Source: Nocardia rosealba (GTDB taxonomy: Bacteria; Actinomycetota; Actinomycetes; Mycobacteriales; Mycobacteriaceae). Taken from it: a stretch of DNA of 64,000 bases. Both the position numbers and the translations under genes were made by a program. Positions 7,377 to 15,935 of the stretch are shown piece by piece. Numbering within the stretch: the first letter of the stretch is position 1; each line of letters opens with the position of its first letter. The notes under the pieces were generated by a model, which saw only the letters and a program-made list of their open reading frames with translations, did no database searches and was not told the origin of the DNA. The DNA is taken from the NCBI RefSeq assembly GCF_020216065.1, contig NZ_JAIWNA010000001.1, forward strand, positions 1,147,408 through 1,211,407, written 5' to 3'.

Positions 7377-9014
7377 ATGGCCCACGATCGCGCCGGACGG
7401 CCCGCCCGCCCGACCGACCTGGTGGATATCGCTCACCTGGTCACCGCGTACTACAGCCGCGTGCCCGATCCGGCCGAACCGAGCCAGCAGGTGGTCTTCG
7501 GCACCTCGGGTCATCGCGGGTCCAGCGAGGACAGCGCGTTCAACGAGGCGCACATCATGGCCATCACCCAGGCGATCGTCGAATACCGCGCCACCCGCGA
7601 CATCACCGGCCCGGTGTACCTGGCGCGCGACACCCATGCCCTGTCCGAACCCGCCTGGACCACCGCGCTCGAGGTCCTCGCGGGCAACGATGTCACCGCC
7701 GTGATCGACGCCCGCGGCCGCTACACCCCCACGCCCGCGCTGAGTCATGCTGTGCTGCGCCACAATCAGGGCGGAACCAAGCACCAGGCCGACGGCATCG
7801 TGGTGACCCCCTCGCACAATCCGCCGCGCGACGGCGGCTTCAAATACAACCCGCCGCACGGCGGTCCAGCCGATACCAAGGCCACCGACGCCATCGCCGC
7901 GCGCGCCAACGAACTGCTGCGCGGCGGCCTGGCCGAGGTGAAGCGGGTGTCGCTGGAACAGGCGATGAAGACCCATGTGCAGCGCTACGACTACCTCGAC
8001 CACTACGTCGCCGACCTGCCGAACGCACTGAACCTGGACGCCATTCGCGGCGCGGGCATCCGCATGGGCGCCGACCCGATGGGCGGGGCCAGCGTGGACT
8101 ACTGGGAGGAGATCGGGCAGCGCTTCGATCTCGAACTCGAGGTGGTCAACCCGTTCGTCGACCCCACCTGGCGTTTCATGACCCTCGACAGCGACGGCAA
8201 GATCAGGATGGATCCGTCCTCGCGCCACGCCATGGCCGGACTGGTCGGCATCAAGGACGACTACGACATCTCCACCGGCAACGACGCCGACGCCGACCGC
8301 CACGGCATCGTCACCCCCGACGGCGGCCTGATGAACCCCAACCACTTCCTCGCGGTCGCGATCGAATACCTCATCGCCAACCGGATGTGGTGGGACGCGC
8401 TCACCAAGGTCGGCAAGACGGTTGTCACGTCCTCGATGGTGGACCGGGTGGTCGGTGTGCTCGGCCGCGATGTGTACGAGGTGCCGGTCGGGTTCAAGTG
8501 GTTCGTGCCCGGATTGTTCAGTGGCAGTTTGGCTTTCGGTGGTGAGGAGAGCGCGGGCGCGTCGTTCCTGCGGATGGACGGCACCGTGTGGACCACCGAC
8601 AAGGACGGCATTCTGCTGGCGCTGCTGGCCGCCGAAATCGCGGCCGTCACCGGTCAGACCCCCTCGGCTCGCTACGGCGAGCTCGAACGTCAGCACGGTA
8701 GCCCCGCTTACGCACGCATCGACGCCGTCGCCACCAGCGAGCAGAAGGCCAAGCTCGCGCGGCTCAGCGCCGACGCCATCACCGGTACCGAGATCGCCGG
8801 CGAGGAGATCACCGGCATCCTCACCACCGCACGCGGCAACGGAGCCCCCCTCGGCGGGCTGAAGGTGACCACCGAGAACGCCTGGTTCGCCGCCCGCCCG
8901 TCGGGCACCGAGGACAAGTACAAGATCTACGCCGAATCCTTCCTCGGTTCCGAGCATCTGACCCAGGTGCAGGCCGCCGCCGAGGAGATGGTGAATCAGG
9001 CGCTGATCGAGTGA
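7377..9014 (+). CDS. pgm: Phosphoglucomutase, alpha-D-glucose phosphate-specific
   Basis: The 545-residue cytoplasmic enzyme interconverts glucose 1- and 6-phosphate, feeding glycogen, trehalose and cell-wall sugar nucleotide synthesis. Domain order is that of the bacterial Pgm family: FGTSGHRG substrate loop, phosphoserine loop TPSHNPPRDGG (about residue 145), metal-binding DADADRHG (about 305), sugar loop GGEESAGASF and phosphate-binding RPSGTEDKYKIY near the C-terminus. The ATG at 7377 has AACGGAAGGGA-like upstream purines and gives the family's usual length of about 546. Its stop overlaps the GTG start of the next gene by 4 bp. Confidence 0.95.
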   Translation: MAHDRAGRPARPTDLVDIAHLVTAYYSRVPDPAEPSQQVVFGTSGHRGSSEDSAFNEAHIMAITQAIVEYRATRDITGPVYLARDTHALSEPAWTTALEVLAGNDVTAVIDARGRYTPTPALSHAVLRHNQGGTKHQADGIVVTPSHNPPRDGGFKYNPPHGGPADTKATDAIAARANELLRGGLAEVKRVSLEQAMKTHVQRYDYLDHYVADLPNALNLDAIRGAGIRMGADPMGGASVDYWEEIGQRFDLELEVVNPFVDPTWRFMTLDSDGKIRMDPSSRHAMAGLVGIKDDYDISTGNDADADRHGIVTPDGGLMNPNHFLAVAIEYLIANRMWWDALTKVGKTVVTSSMVDRVVGVLGRDVYEVPVGFKWFVPGLFSGSLAFGGEESAGASFLRMDGTVWTTDKDGILLALLAAEIAAVTGQTPSARYGELERQHGSPAYARIDAVATSEQKAKLARLSADAITGTEIAGEEITGILTTARGNGAPLGGLKVTTENAWFAARPSGTEDKYKIYAESFLGSEHLTQVQAAAEEMVNQALIE

Positions 9015-10336
9015 GTACCGCGACAAAGGTTCGGCTACCCGCCGAGATCTGGGTACTGATCGCGGCGGCGTTCGTGATCGCGCTCGGCTTCGGGCTGGTG
9101 GCACCGGTGCTGCCGCAGTACGCCCGCGAATTCGGGGTCGGTATCGCGGCCGCGTCGGCGATCGTGAGCGCCTTCGCGTTGATGCGCTTGCTGTTCGCCC
9201 CCGCCAGCGGGCGGTTGGTGCAGAAGCTCGGCGAGCGGCGGGTGTATCTGGCGGGCATCCTCATCGTCGCGGTGTCGACCGGTGCGTGCGCGCTGGCGCA
9301 GACGTATTGGCAACTGCTGGTGTTGCGGTCGCTCGGCGGGATCGGGTCGACGATGTTCACGGTGTCGTCGATGGCGTTGATCATCCGGGTGTCGCCGCCT
9401 GCGGCGCGCGGCCGGGTCTCCGGTGTGTATTCGACCAGCTTCCTGATCGGTTCGCTGGTCGGTCCGCTGGTCGGTGGTGCGCTGGCCGGGCTCGGTTTGC
9501 GCGCCCCGTTCGTCATCTACGCGCTCGCCCTGCTCGTCGTGTGCGTGATCGTGTTCGCCGGTTTGCGCGAATCACCGGTCCTGAAGGACGACAGTGCGAC
9601 GACCACACCGGAACTGACCTTCCGGCAGGGCTGGTCGGAGCCCGCGTATCGCGCGGTGCTGCTGTCGAGTTTCGCCGGCGGTGTCGCGGTGTTCGGTGTG
9701 CGGATGGCGTTCGTCCCGTTGCTGGTGGTGGAGACCCTGCGGCAGGAACCCGGCATGGCCGGTGTCGCGCTCACCGTGTTCGCGGCGGGCAACGGTGCGG
9801 TGCTGTTCGCCTCGGGTCGATTATCCGACCGGCTCGGTCGCAAACCGTTCCTGATCCTCGGCTCGGTGATCTGCGCGGTCGGCACCGGCGCGCTCGGTTT
9901 CGCGCCGTCGCTGCCGTGGTTCCTGCTCGCCTCGTTCGTGGCGGGCATCGGTTCCGGCATGTTCAGCCCGGTGCAGCAGGCGGCGCTCGCCGATGTGCTC
10001 GGCAGCCGGGCACGCGGCGGGCCGGTCCTCGCGGCGTTCCAGATGGCGGCCGACCTGGGCGCGGTCCTCGGCCCGATCGTCATCGGTGAGGTCGCCGACC
10101 GCACGTCGTTCGGGGTCGGTATGGCGGTGACCGGGGCGGTGCTCGTGGTGTCGGCGACGGTGTGGGTGTTCACTCCTGAGCCGTCGCGGATCGTGCACCC
10201 CGAGGACCCACAGCACCCCGACCATGCGGGCGACGGCCTCGACCCGCAATGTACCTGCGACGGTCCCGACGGGTCACCCGTCGTGCGTGACGGCATGGTT
10301 CCCGCAGCCCGTCGCCCGGTCGACATGGAGAAATAG
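9011..10336 (+). CDS. MFS transporter (12-TM), translationally coupled to pgm
   Basis: The 441-residue membrane protein begins with GTG overlapping the pgm stop (GTGA). Helix 1 reads AFVIALGFGLVAPVLPQYAR; motif A appears as SGRLVQKLGERRVYLAG and again as SGRLSDRLGRKPFLIL in the second half, which fits two six-helix bundles. The last 50 residues form a hydrophilic tail with QCTCDGPDGS, unusual for the family. Substrate is unknown; a drug or metabolite efflux carrier is the default reading. Overlap with pgm suggests co-expression, not necessarily shared function. Confidence 0.9.
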   Translation: MSTATKVRLPAEIWVLIAAAFVIALGFGLVAPVLPQYAREFGVGIAAASAIVSAFALMRLLFAPASGRLVQKLGERRVYLAGILIVAVSTGACALAQTYWQLLVLRSLGGIGSTMFTVSSMALIIRVSPPAARGRVSGVYSTSFLIGSLVGPLVGGALAGLGLRAPFVIYALALLVVCVIVFAGLRESPVLKDDSATTTPELTFRQGWSEPAYRAVLLSSFAGGVAVFGVRMAFVPLLVVETLRQEPGMAGVALTVFAAGNGAVLFASGRLSDRLGRKPFLILGSVICAVGTGALGFAPSLPWFLLASFVAGIGSGMFSPVQQAALADVLGSRARGGPVLAAFQMAADLGAVLGPIVIGEVADRTSFGVGMAVTGAVLVVSATVWVFTPEPSRIVHPEDPQHPDHAGDGLDPQCTCDGPDGSPVVRDGMVPAARRPVDMEK

Positions 10337-10347
10337 CTGGTAGAGCT

Positions 10348-10380
10348 GATATCGGCGTGCCCGGGCGGCGTGCCGATATC
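10348..10380 (+). terminator. Hairpin after the MFS gene
   Basis: GATATCGGC (10348-10356) pairs perfectly with GCCGATATC (10372-10380) around a GC-rich 15-nt loop. It lies 11 bp after the MFS stop and just before the GTG start of the next gene, so it may end the pgm-MFS transcript or fold in the leader of the next one. Confidence 0.5.
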
Positions 10381-10401
10381 GGCTCGAGGCAGAGTGGACG
10401 G

Positions 10402-11139
10402 GTGAGCACAGCCGGTTCTTCGCACAATCCACGTCCCGTGTCGAGCAACACCACCTACGCGCTGGGCGCGGTGGCTCTCGTCGTGATCGGGCTGATCGTG
10501 TTCGCCGTCTACAAGTGGAGCGCCGAACCACCAGCCGTCCGCAACGACGGCTACGGCGCTGTACGCGAGGCGGCGGTGCAGGTCAGTACCACGCCGGAAG
10601 GGGTGATCCGGCTCGGCCGCCCCGATGCCCCGAAAACCATCGACATCTTCGAAGACCCGCTGTGCCCCGCGTGCGGGGTGATGGAGACCAGCTACGGCCA
10701 GGAACTCGCCCAGAAGATCGACGAGGGCAAGCTCGCCGTGAACTACCACCTCGTCGCGTTCCTCGACGACCAGTCCAAGAGCAAGGACTACTCCACCCGC
10801 GCCATCGCGGCCAATCTCTGTGTCGCCCAAACAGGTTCGGGCCCCACCTACGGCAAGTTCCACAAGGCCCTGTTCGTCGACCGCCAGCCCGACGAAGGCG
10901 CCGAGGACCTGAGCAACCCCGCCCTGGCCACCCTCGCCACCGAATCCGGTGCCCCCGAATCCGTCGCCGCCTGCATCACCCACGCCACCCAGCGCGACGC
11001 CGCCGCGACCGCCGCGAAATCGGCCCTCGCCGACCTCGACGCCCGCACGGGCAACAAATCCGCCACCCCCACCATCTACGACGGCACAACCACCGTCGAC
11101 TGGCGCGACGAAAACTGGGTCACCACCCTCGCCCCCTGA
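10402..11139 (+). CDS. Membrane-anchored DsbA-like thioredoxin-fold protein (CPAC)
   Basis: The 245-residue protein has an N-terminal transmembrane helix (about residues 16-36, YALGAVALVVIGLIVFAVYK) and then an extracytoplasmic domain with IDIFEDPLCPACGVMETSYG. This holds the CPAC redox centre followed by an all-helical insertion, as in DsbA family thiol oxidoreductases of actinobacteria. KSATPTIYDG near the C-terminus supplies the cis-proline that faces the active site. The GTG at 10402 is chosen because it leaves a short basic N-terminus before the helix. It probably introduces or shuffles disulfides in exported proteins; an electron partner such as VKOR is not next to it. Confidence 0.85.
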   Translation: MSTAGSSHNPRPVSSNTTYALGAVALVVIGLIVFAVYKWSAEPPAVRNDGYGAVREAAVQVSTTPEGVIRLGRPDAPKTIDIFEDPLCPACGVMETSYGQELAQKIDEGKLAVNYHLVAFLDDQSKSKDYSTRAIAANLCVAQTGSGPTYGKFHKALFVDRQPDEGAEDLSNPALATLATESGAPESVAACITHATQRDAAATAAKSALADLDARTGNKSATPTIYDGTTTVDWRDENWVTTLAP

Positions 11140-11317
11140 CCCACGTGAGGTTGCGCACATCCTAGACCCCCTCCGCGCCGCCCGCTCATGATCCCAACCC
11201 CCGAGCCCTCTCCTGAATCGCCCCGTTTTCGCCATCTACCAGCCGATTTGTTCTCCCGGAGAACCATGGTGTAACTTCATTCAGGCAGCAGCGAGAGCAG
11301 CTGAAACAACAGAACAC

Positions 11318-11390
11318 GGGGCTATGGCGCAGCTGGTAGCGCACCACACTGGCAGTGTGGGGGTCAGGGGTTCGAGTCCCCTTAGCTCCA
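11318..11390 (+). tRNA. tRNA-Ala (anticodon GGC)
   Basis: The 73-nt cloverleaf has acceptor GGGGCTA/TAGCTCC (one G-U), D-arm GCGC/GCGC with GCTGGTA loop, anticodon stem CCACA/TGTGG with loop CTGGCAG (anticodon GGC at 11351-11353), and T-arm AGGGG-TTCGAGT-CCCCT. The discriminator base is A and CCA is not encoded. It reads GCC codons. A terminator follows. Confidence 0.96.
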
Positions 11391-11398
11391 CCCGAAAC

Positions 11399-11428
11399 AA
11401 AAGGTCCGGCTTTTCAGCCGGGCCTTTT
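11399..11428 (+). terminator. Rho-independent terminator of tRNA-Ala
   Basis: AAAAGGTCCGGC (11399-11410) pairs with GCCGGGCCTTTT (11417-11428), one G-U pair, loop TTTTCA. The trailing T-run makes a classical terminator nine bases after the tRNA. Confidence 0.88.
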
Positions 11429-11508
11429 GTCATTCCGCGCGAGTGGGTAGGTGCGGCTGTGGCAACGATCGACTGCCGAGATTGTGGCCCACCGCTAGGC
11501 TCCTCGAT

Positions 11509-12003
11509 GTGTACGACATCGCGAAGAATGCGGGATTTGCTGGGGCACACGCAGTGTGGAGTGTGAGCGACTCGGATTTACTGATTCCGCTGATCGGATA
11601 CGTCGATGCCGACGGGTCGCAGGGGTTGGAGCGGTTTCTTGTAGACGATGTCGCGGACGGGGCGCGGCTGGGGGCCGAACGACTGCGGACGGGGCGGCCG
11701 GGCTGGGTACATGCCGCGCTCGTCGTCGACGCTTTCTTGCGCTTGCCGGCCGGGCGGCAGGATGCACTCGTCATCGAGGCGACCGACTACGCCCCGCAGC
11801 GGCGGTCGATAAAGATGGCCATTCCTTATCGCCCGCACACGACTGCCGAAGGTTTCGCCGTGTACCGCGCGAAATTCCTCGGCACCAGTGGTTTCGACGA
11901 TCCCGACTACGACGCGATCGCGGAGGCTTTCTTCTCCGGCGTCGACTCCCATGAGCAGGCCGCGGCCGTGTGGAACGCCCACCTTCTCGACGAGTCCGTT
12001 TGA
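11509..12003 (+). CDS. Unknown protein, intact copy of a duplicated gene
   Basis: I do not recognise the family. From the likely GTG at 11509 the protein has 164 residues, is soluble and has no signal peptide. Landmarks are DLLIPLIGYVDADGSQGLER, RRSIKMAIPYRPHTTAEGF and a C-terminal block ending SHEQAAAVWNAHLLDESV. An earlier in-frame ATG at 11443 exists. A paralogue at 17932-18252 is 54/65 identical over the last 65 residues but lacks the 63 codons between IGY and DYAP. Both copies sit directly before oxidative or lipid enzymes (IPDS ferritin-like, desaturase), which may be chance. Confidence 0.65.
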   Translation: MYDIAKNAGFAGAHAVWSVSDSDLLIPLIGYVDADGSQGLERFLVDDVADGARLGAERLRTGRPGWVHAALVVDAFLRLPAGRQDALVIEATDYAPQRRSIKMAIPYRPHTTAEGFAVYRAKFLGTSGFDDPDYDAIAEAFFSGVDSHEQAAAVWNAHLLDESV

Positions 12004-12035
12004 TCCGAGCCCGTCGACGGCGCGTCATACGTTCT

Positions 12036-12062
12036 TGTCACAGTTTCCCCGGGCGCACTGTC
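12036..12062 (+). promoter_or_regulatory. Candidate ECF41-type promoter upstream of the ferritin-like gene
   Basis: TGTCACA at 12036-12042 is followed after 16 bp by TGTC at 12059-12062. As I recall, ECF41-group sigma factors use TGTCACA and CGTC elements; this has the exact -35 and one mismatch in the -10. An ECF41-type sigma gene lies at 15936. The match is by eye and short, so it may be coincidence. Confidence 0.4.
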
Positions 12063-12108
12063 CTTGTTGTCGACACCACAGGAACACCTGTCGAGACGAG
12101 GTTCGGTC

Positions 12109-13155
12109 ATGGACATCAGCACGGGGCACGCCATCGAGACAATGGACGATCTGCGTCGCCATCTGCAGTGGGCGATCGAGCTCGAGCACGCGACCATCCC
12201 GCCGTACATGTGCGCGTTGTATTCGCTGGAGCCGGGCGCCAATGCCGAAGCGGCACAGGTCATCAGCAGCGTCTTCGTCGAGGAGATGCTGCACCTGGCG
12301 CTGGCGGCGAATCTGCTCAATGCGGTGGGCGGTGAGCCCAAGCTCGACGCGCCCGAATTGCTGCCCGCGTACCCGCATCCGCTGCCGCACGGCGATCGAT
12401 CCGTACAGATACAGCTCGCGCCGTTCGGCTCCGAAGCCCTCGAATTGTTCTTGAACATCGAACGGCCCGCCTCGGCGGACGCGCTACCCGAATCCGACGG
12501 TTATCACACGATCGGGCAGTTCTACGCGGCCGTCGAACTCGGTCTCGTCACGCTGGTCGACACCCTCGGCGAGGAGGTCGTGTTCTGCGGCGACCCCGGT
12601 CGCCAGCTCCACGAGATGCACTTCAACAGCGGTGGCGGACAGGTCGTTCCGGTGCACGACCTGAAGTCGGCGCTGACGGCGCTGGCCGAGATCGTCGAGC
12701 AGGGCGAAGGCGCGGCGCGGACCGAGGTGTGGGACGGCGAGAAGGACGTTTTCCATCCCGATCGAGATGAGGTCGCCCACTTCTATCGCTTCCTGGAATT
12801 GAAGGAAGGTAGGCGATTCCAACTCGGTGACACCCCGCAGTCCGGGCCCACCGGTGAGCCGATCGTGTTCGACCCCGACAAAGTGCTGCCGATGCGCCCC
12901 AACCCCCGCACCGCCGACTATCCGGAGGGCAGCGCGGTCCGCCTCGCGCAGGAGGAGTTCAACAACACCTACTGCCTGCTGCTGTATCTGCTCGAGGACA
13001 CCTTCAACGGCAGCCCGTCGCAGATGCGGGACGCGGTGGGGACGATGTACGCGTTGAAGTCCCAGGCCCAAGCTCTCATGAAGATGCCGAGCGGCGACGG
13101 CCGCACCACCGCGGGACCGACCTTCGAATACGTCGCGCCGCAGGACCGAGCGTAG
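12109..13155 (+). CDS. Ferritin-like domain protein (IPDS/VioB-related)
   Basis: The 348-residue protein carries the 'ferritin-like' domain (PF12902 type) in its N-terminal half: AIELEHATIPPYMCALYSLE and SSVFVEEMLHLALAANLLNA contain the E-x-x-H and E-E-x-x-H carboxylate/histidine sets of a di-iron four-helix bundle. The C-terminal half is the extension seen in iminophenyl-pyruvate dimer synthase and VioB-like proteins. The ATG at 12109 is chosen over 12064 because GACGAGG precedes it and conservation starts there. Stand-alone members have no assigned reaction; an oxidative role with a metal centre is inferred. No bisindole pathway genes lie nearby. Confidence 0.82.
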   Translation: MDISTGHAIETMDDLRRHLQWAIELEHATIPPYMCALYSLEPGANAEAAQVISSVFVEEMLHLALAANLLNAVGGEPKLDAPELLPAYPHPLPHGDRSVQIQLAPFGSEALELFLNIERPASADALPESDGYHTIGQFYAAVELGLVTLVDTLGEEVVFCGDPGRQLHEMHFNSGGGQVVPVHDLKSALTALAEIVEQGEGAARTEVWDGEKDVFHPDRDEVAHFYRFLELKEGRRFQLGDTPQSGPTGEPIVFDPDKVLPMRPNPRTADYPEGSAVRLAQEEFNNTYCLLLYLLEDTFNGSPSQMRDAVGTMYALKSQAQALMKMPSGDGRTTAGPTFEYVAPQDRA

Positions 13156-13182
13156 TCACAGGGCCTCGGCACGCGCGCCGTC
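13154..13182 (+). promoter_or_regulatory. Candidate ECF41-type promoter upstream of the NmrA-like gene
   Basis: AGTCACA (13154-13160) is followed after 18 bp by CGTC (13179-13182); a second CGTCACA begins at 13179. The elements resemble the TGTCACA/CGTC pair of ECF41 sigma factors with one -35 mismatch. ECF41 sigma genes commonly sit beside, and activate, an epimerase/oxidoreductase gene, and the NmrA-like gene at 13263 fits that description. Confidence 0.35.
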
Positions 13183-13262
13183 ACAAAATCACCGCCTGCC
13201 CGGTCCTTGATGTAGCGGAGTCTCGCCGGCCCCGCGGCAATGTCCGAACGAAAGGAATGAGC

Positions 13263-14003
13263 ATGAAGATCGTCGTCATCGGCGGTACCGGCCTGATCGG
13301 CTCCAAGCTCGTCGCACGACTCGGTGAGCACGGCCACCAGGCGGTTCCGGCCGCACCCAACACCGGTGTGAACTCGCTCACCGGTGAGGGCGTCAAAGAA
13401 GTACTGCAGGACGCGAACGTGGTGATCGATGTTTCCAATTCGCCGTCGTTCGCCGACGACGACGTGCTGGAGTTCTTCCGGACCTCCACGACGAACCTGC
13501 TCGAGGCCGCCGCAGCGGCCGGTGTCGGGCATTACGTGGCACTGTCGGTGGTGGGTTCGGAACGGCTGCCGGATTCCGGGTACCTGCGGGCGAAGGTGGC
13601 GCAGGAGGAGCTGATCGAGGGATCGGGCCTGCCGTATTCCATCGTGCGCGCCACGCAGTTCTTCGAATTCGCCGGTGGGATAGCGGATTCCGCGACCAGC
13701 GACGGTCAGGTGCGGCTGCCGGCTTCCAGTATGCAGCCGATGGCCGCGGACGATGTGGCTGCGGCTGTCGGTCGTACCGCGGCGGGCGAGCCGAAGAACG
13801 GCACCATCGAGGTCGGGGGCCCGGAGGTCATCGCCCTCGACGAATGGATCCGCACCGTGCTGAGCGCGCGCTCGGATGCGCGCACGGTGGTCACCGATCC
13901 CGAGGCCCGGTATTTCGGGGCGGTGCCGCAGCGCGAGCTGCTGCCCGGCAGCGACGCGCAACTGGCGCAGACGCGGCTGTCGGAGTGGCTCACCAGCAAC
14001 TGA
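13263..14003 (+). CDS. NmrA-like NAD(P)-binding (SDR) protein
   Basis: The 246-residue Rossmann-fold protein opens with MKIVVIGGTGLIGSKLVARL, the G-x-x-G-x-x-G dinucleotide loop of atypical SDR/NmrA proteins. It continues with VVIDVSNSPSF, a HYVALSVVGSERL strand and YLRAKVAQEELIEGSGLPYS, where the Y-x3-K pair sits. The ATG at 13263 is preferred to 13257 because AAAGGA then lies at proper spacing. Such proteins are reductases, epimerases or redox sensors. A strong terminator separates it from the following flavoprotein. Its position near an ECF41 sigma gene matches the oxidoreductase/epimerase partner known for that group. Confidence 0.85.
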   Translation: MKIVVIGGTGLIGSKLVARLGEHGHQAVPAAPNTGVNSLTGEGVKEVLQDANVVIDVSNSPSFADDDVLEFFRTSTTNLLEAAAAAGVGHYVALSVVGSERLPDSGYLRAKVAQEELIEGSGLPYSIVRATQFFEFAGGIADSATSDGQVRLPASSMQPMAADDVAAAVGRTAAGEPKNGTIEVGGPEVIALDEWIRTVLSARSDARTVVTDPEARYFGAVPQRELLPGSDAQLAQTRLSEWLTSN

Positions 14004-14006
14004 CCT

Positions 14007-14041
14007 GTTCGCGCGGGCGGGATCGCCCCGCCCGCGCGAAC
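14007..14041 (+). terminator. Terminator after the NmrA-like gene
   Basis: A perfect 15-bp stem, GTTCGCGCGGGCGGG with its complement, encloses the loop ATCGC. It starts four bases after the stop codon and has no U-tract. The next gene starts 28 bp later, so part of transcription may read through. Confidence 0.75.
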
Positions 14042-14068
14042 TGTCCCCTTCGGAAGGGAACGAAGCGA

Positions 14069-15802
14069 ATGCTCACACCCGAGGAACGTCAGATCGCGAC
14101 GTCGGTGCTCGTCGTCGGTACCGGCGGATCCGGCCTGCGTGCGGCGATCGAACTGGCCGAGCGCGGCATCGACGTCCTGGTGGTGGGAAAGCGGCCGAAG
14201 GCGGACGCGCACACCAGCCTCGCCGCGGGCGGTATCAACGCCGCGCTGTCGACTATGGACGTCGAAGACAGCTGGCAGCAGCACGCGGCCGACACGATCA
14301 CCGAAAGCTACCTGCTGGCGCGGCCTGATACCGCTCGGATCGTGGCCGAGAACGCCGCGCGCGGAATCGAGGATCTCGAGCGCTGGGGCATGCCCTTCGC
14401 TCGCGAATCCGACGGACGGATCTCGCTGCGATTCTTCGGCGCGCACACCTACCGACGCACCGCGTTCGCCGGTGACTACACCGGCCTCGAGATCCAGCGA
14501 ACCCTGGTAAACCGGGCCGCGCAGCTCGGCATCCGGATCATCGATACCTGCTATGTGACCCGAATCCTGGTGCGTGACAACGTGGTTTTCGGCGCCTACG
14601 GTTTCGATCTCGACAGCGGCGAGCGCTATGTGTTCCGAGCCGACGCGGTGATCCTCGCCGCCGGTGGGCACACCCGCATCTGGCGTCGCACCTCTTCGCG
14701 ACGTGACGAGAACACCGGTGATTCCTTCCGGCTCGCCGTCCTCGCGGGCGGCCGGATTCGTGACCCCGAGCTCGTGCAGTTTCACCCGTCCGGGCTCATC
14801 GAACCCGAGAACGCGGCAGGCACACTGGTATCGGAGGCCGCACGGGGAGAAGGTGGCATCCTGCGCAACGCCGCTGGAGAACGCTTCATGCGGCGCTACG
14901 ACGCGGAACGCATGGAGCTCTCGACCCGCGATCGAGTCGCACTGGCCGCCTACACCGAGATCAAAGAGGGTCGAGGGACACCGAACGGTGCTGTCTGGCT
15001 GGATGTTTCGCACCTGCCTCGCGAAACGATCATGCGGCGCCTACCGCGCGTCTACCAGACGATGCTGGAGCTGCAAATGCTCGACATCACGCGCGATCCG
15101 ATCGAAATCGCGCCCACGGCACACTATTCCATGGGCGGAGTGTGGGTTCGCTCCGAAGATCACGGCACCGGCGTCGACGGCCTCTACGCGATCGGCGAGG
15201 CGTCGAGCGGTCTGCACGGTGCCAACCGGCTCGGCGGCAACTCACTGATCGAACTGCTCGTCTACGGCCGGATCGTCGGCGAGGCGGCAGCGCGGTACTC
15301 GGCCGAGCAAGAAGCGCAGCGTCGCTCCCGGGGCGCGCTCGTCGAGGCCCGCGCCGAGATCGATGAGCTGCTGGCGGTCGACGGGCAGGAGAACGTGCGG
15401 GCCCTGCAACGCGCCGTGCGCGACACCATGACCGAGCACGCCGGCGTGGTGCGCGACGAGCCCGGAATCCGGACGGGCCTGGCCGAGCTCGACGAAGTCG
15501 AGGAGCGGATGACGAATATCGGAGTGCACCCCGACGCCGCCGGGTTCCAGGACCTGGCGCACGCCTTCGATCTGAAGTCCTCGGTGCTCGCGGCGCGCGC
15601 CACCCTGGAAGCCGCGTTGGAGCGCCGCGAAACCCGTGGCTGCCACAACCGGTCCGATTACCCCGACCTGGATCCGGCGCTGCGGGTGAACCTGGTGTGG
15701 TCGGGTCCCGGCAAGCTCGAACGCGAGGAGATCCCCGCCGTCCCCGACGATATCGCCCGGCTCATGCGAGATGTATCGACGGAAGGCAAATTGGTCGAAT
15801 GA
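14069..15802 (+). CDS. Fumarate reductase/succinate dehydrogenase-type flavoprotein, stand-alone
   Basis: The 577-residue flavoprotein belongs to the SdhA/FrdA/NadB family. The FAD loop is VLVVGTGGSGLRAAIELAER; HTSLAAGGINAAL matches the SdhA segment that carries the FAD-linked histidine; the substrate-site RGEGG and HYSMGGVWV segments are present; and the C-terminal helical domain (NRSDYPDLD) is complete. Length is close to SdhA (about 590). No iron-sulfur or membrane-anchor subunit gene is adjacent, so it is either a soluble fumarate-reductase-like enzyme, an L-aspartate oxidase relative, or uses distant subunits. The ATG at 14069 follows GGAAGGGA. Confidence 0.85.
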   Translation: MLTPEERQIATSVLVVGTGGSGLRAAIELAERGIDVLVVGKRPKADAHTSLAAGGINAALSTMDVEDSWQQHAADTITESYLLARPDTARIVAENAARGIEDLERWGMPFARESDGRISLRFFGAHTYRRTAFAGDYTGLEIQRTLVNRAAQLGIRIIDTCYVTRILVRDNVVFGAYGFDLDSGERYVFRADAVILAAGGHTRIWRRTSSRRDENTGDSFRLAVLAGGRIRDPELVQFHPSGLIEPENAAGTLVSEAARGEGGILRNAAGERFMRRYDAERMELSTRDRVALAAYTEIKEGRGTPNGAVWLDVSHLPRETIMRRLPRVYQTMLELQMLDITRDPIEIAPTAHYSMGGVWVRSEDHGTGVDGLYAIGEASSGLHGANRLGGNSLIELLVYGRIVGEAAARYSAEQEAQRRSRGALVEARAEIDELLAVDGQENVRALQRAVRDTMTEHAGVVRDEPGIRTGLAELDEVEERMTNIGVHPDAAGFQDLAHAFDLKSSVLAARATLEAALERRETRGCHNRSDYPDLDPALRVNLVWSGPGKLEREEIPAVPDDIARLMRDVSTEGKLVE

Positions 15803-15935
15803 CGGCGTCGTGTGGGCGCACTCGCCGGGGCTGCTCGCGTACGGCCGGCGCGAGTAAGGTCGTGGGAGTCGGTGGCCGAATCGAGGCGGGGGATATGAAT
15901 CACGCGATTGCCGGTGGCGCCGGAACGACTGCGCG

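Noticed and set aside
9517..11235. Long open frame on the minus strand opposite the MFS and CPAC genes
   Set aside because: It is the antisense of two well-supported genes, with low-complexity composition and no domain; long antisense frames are common in GC-rich DNA.
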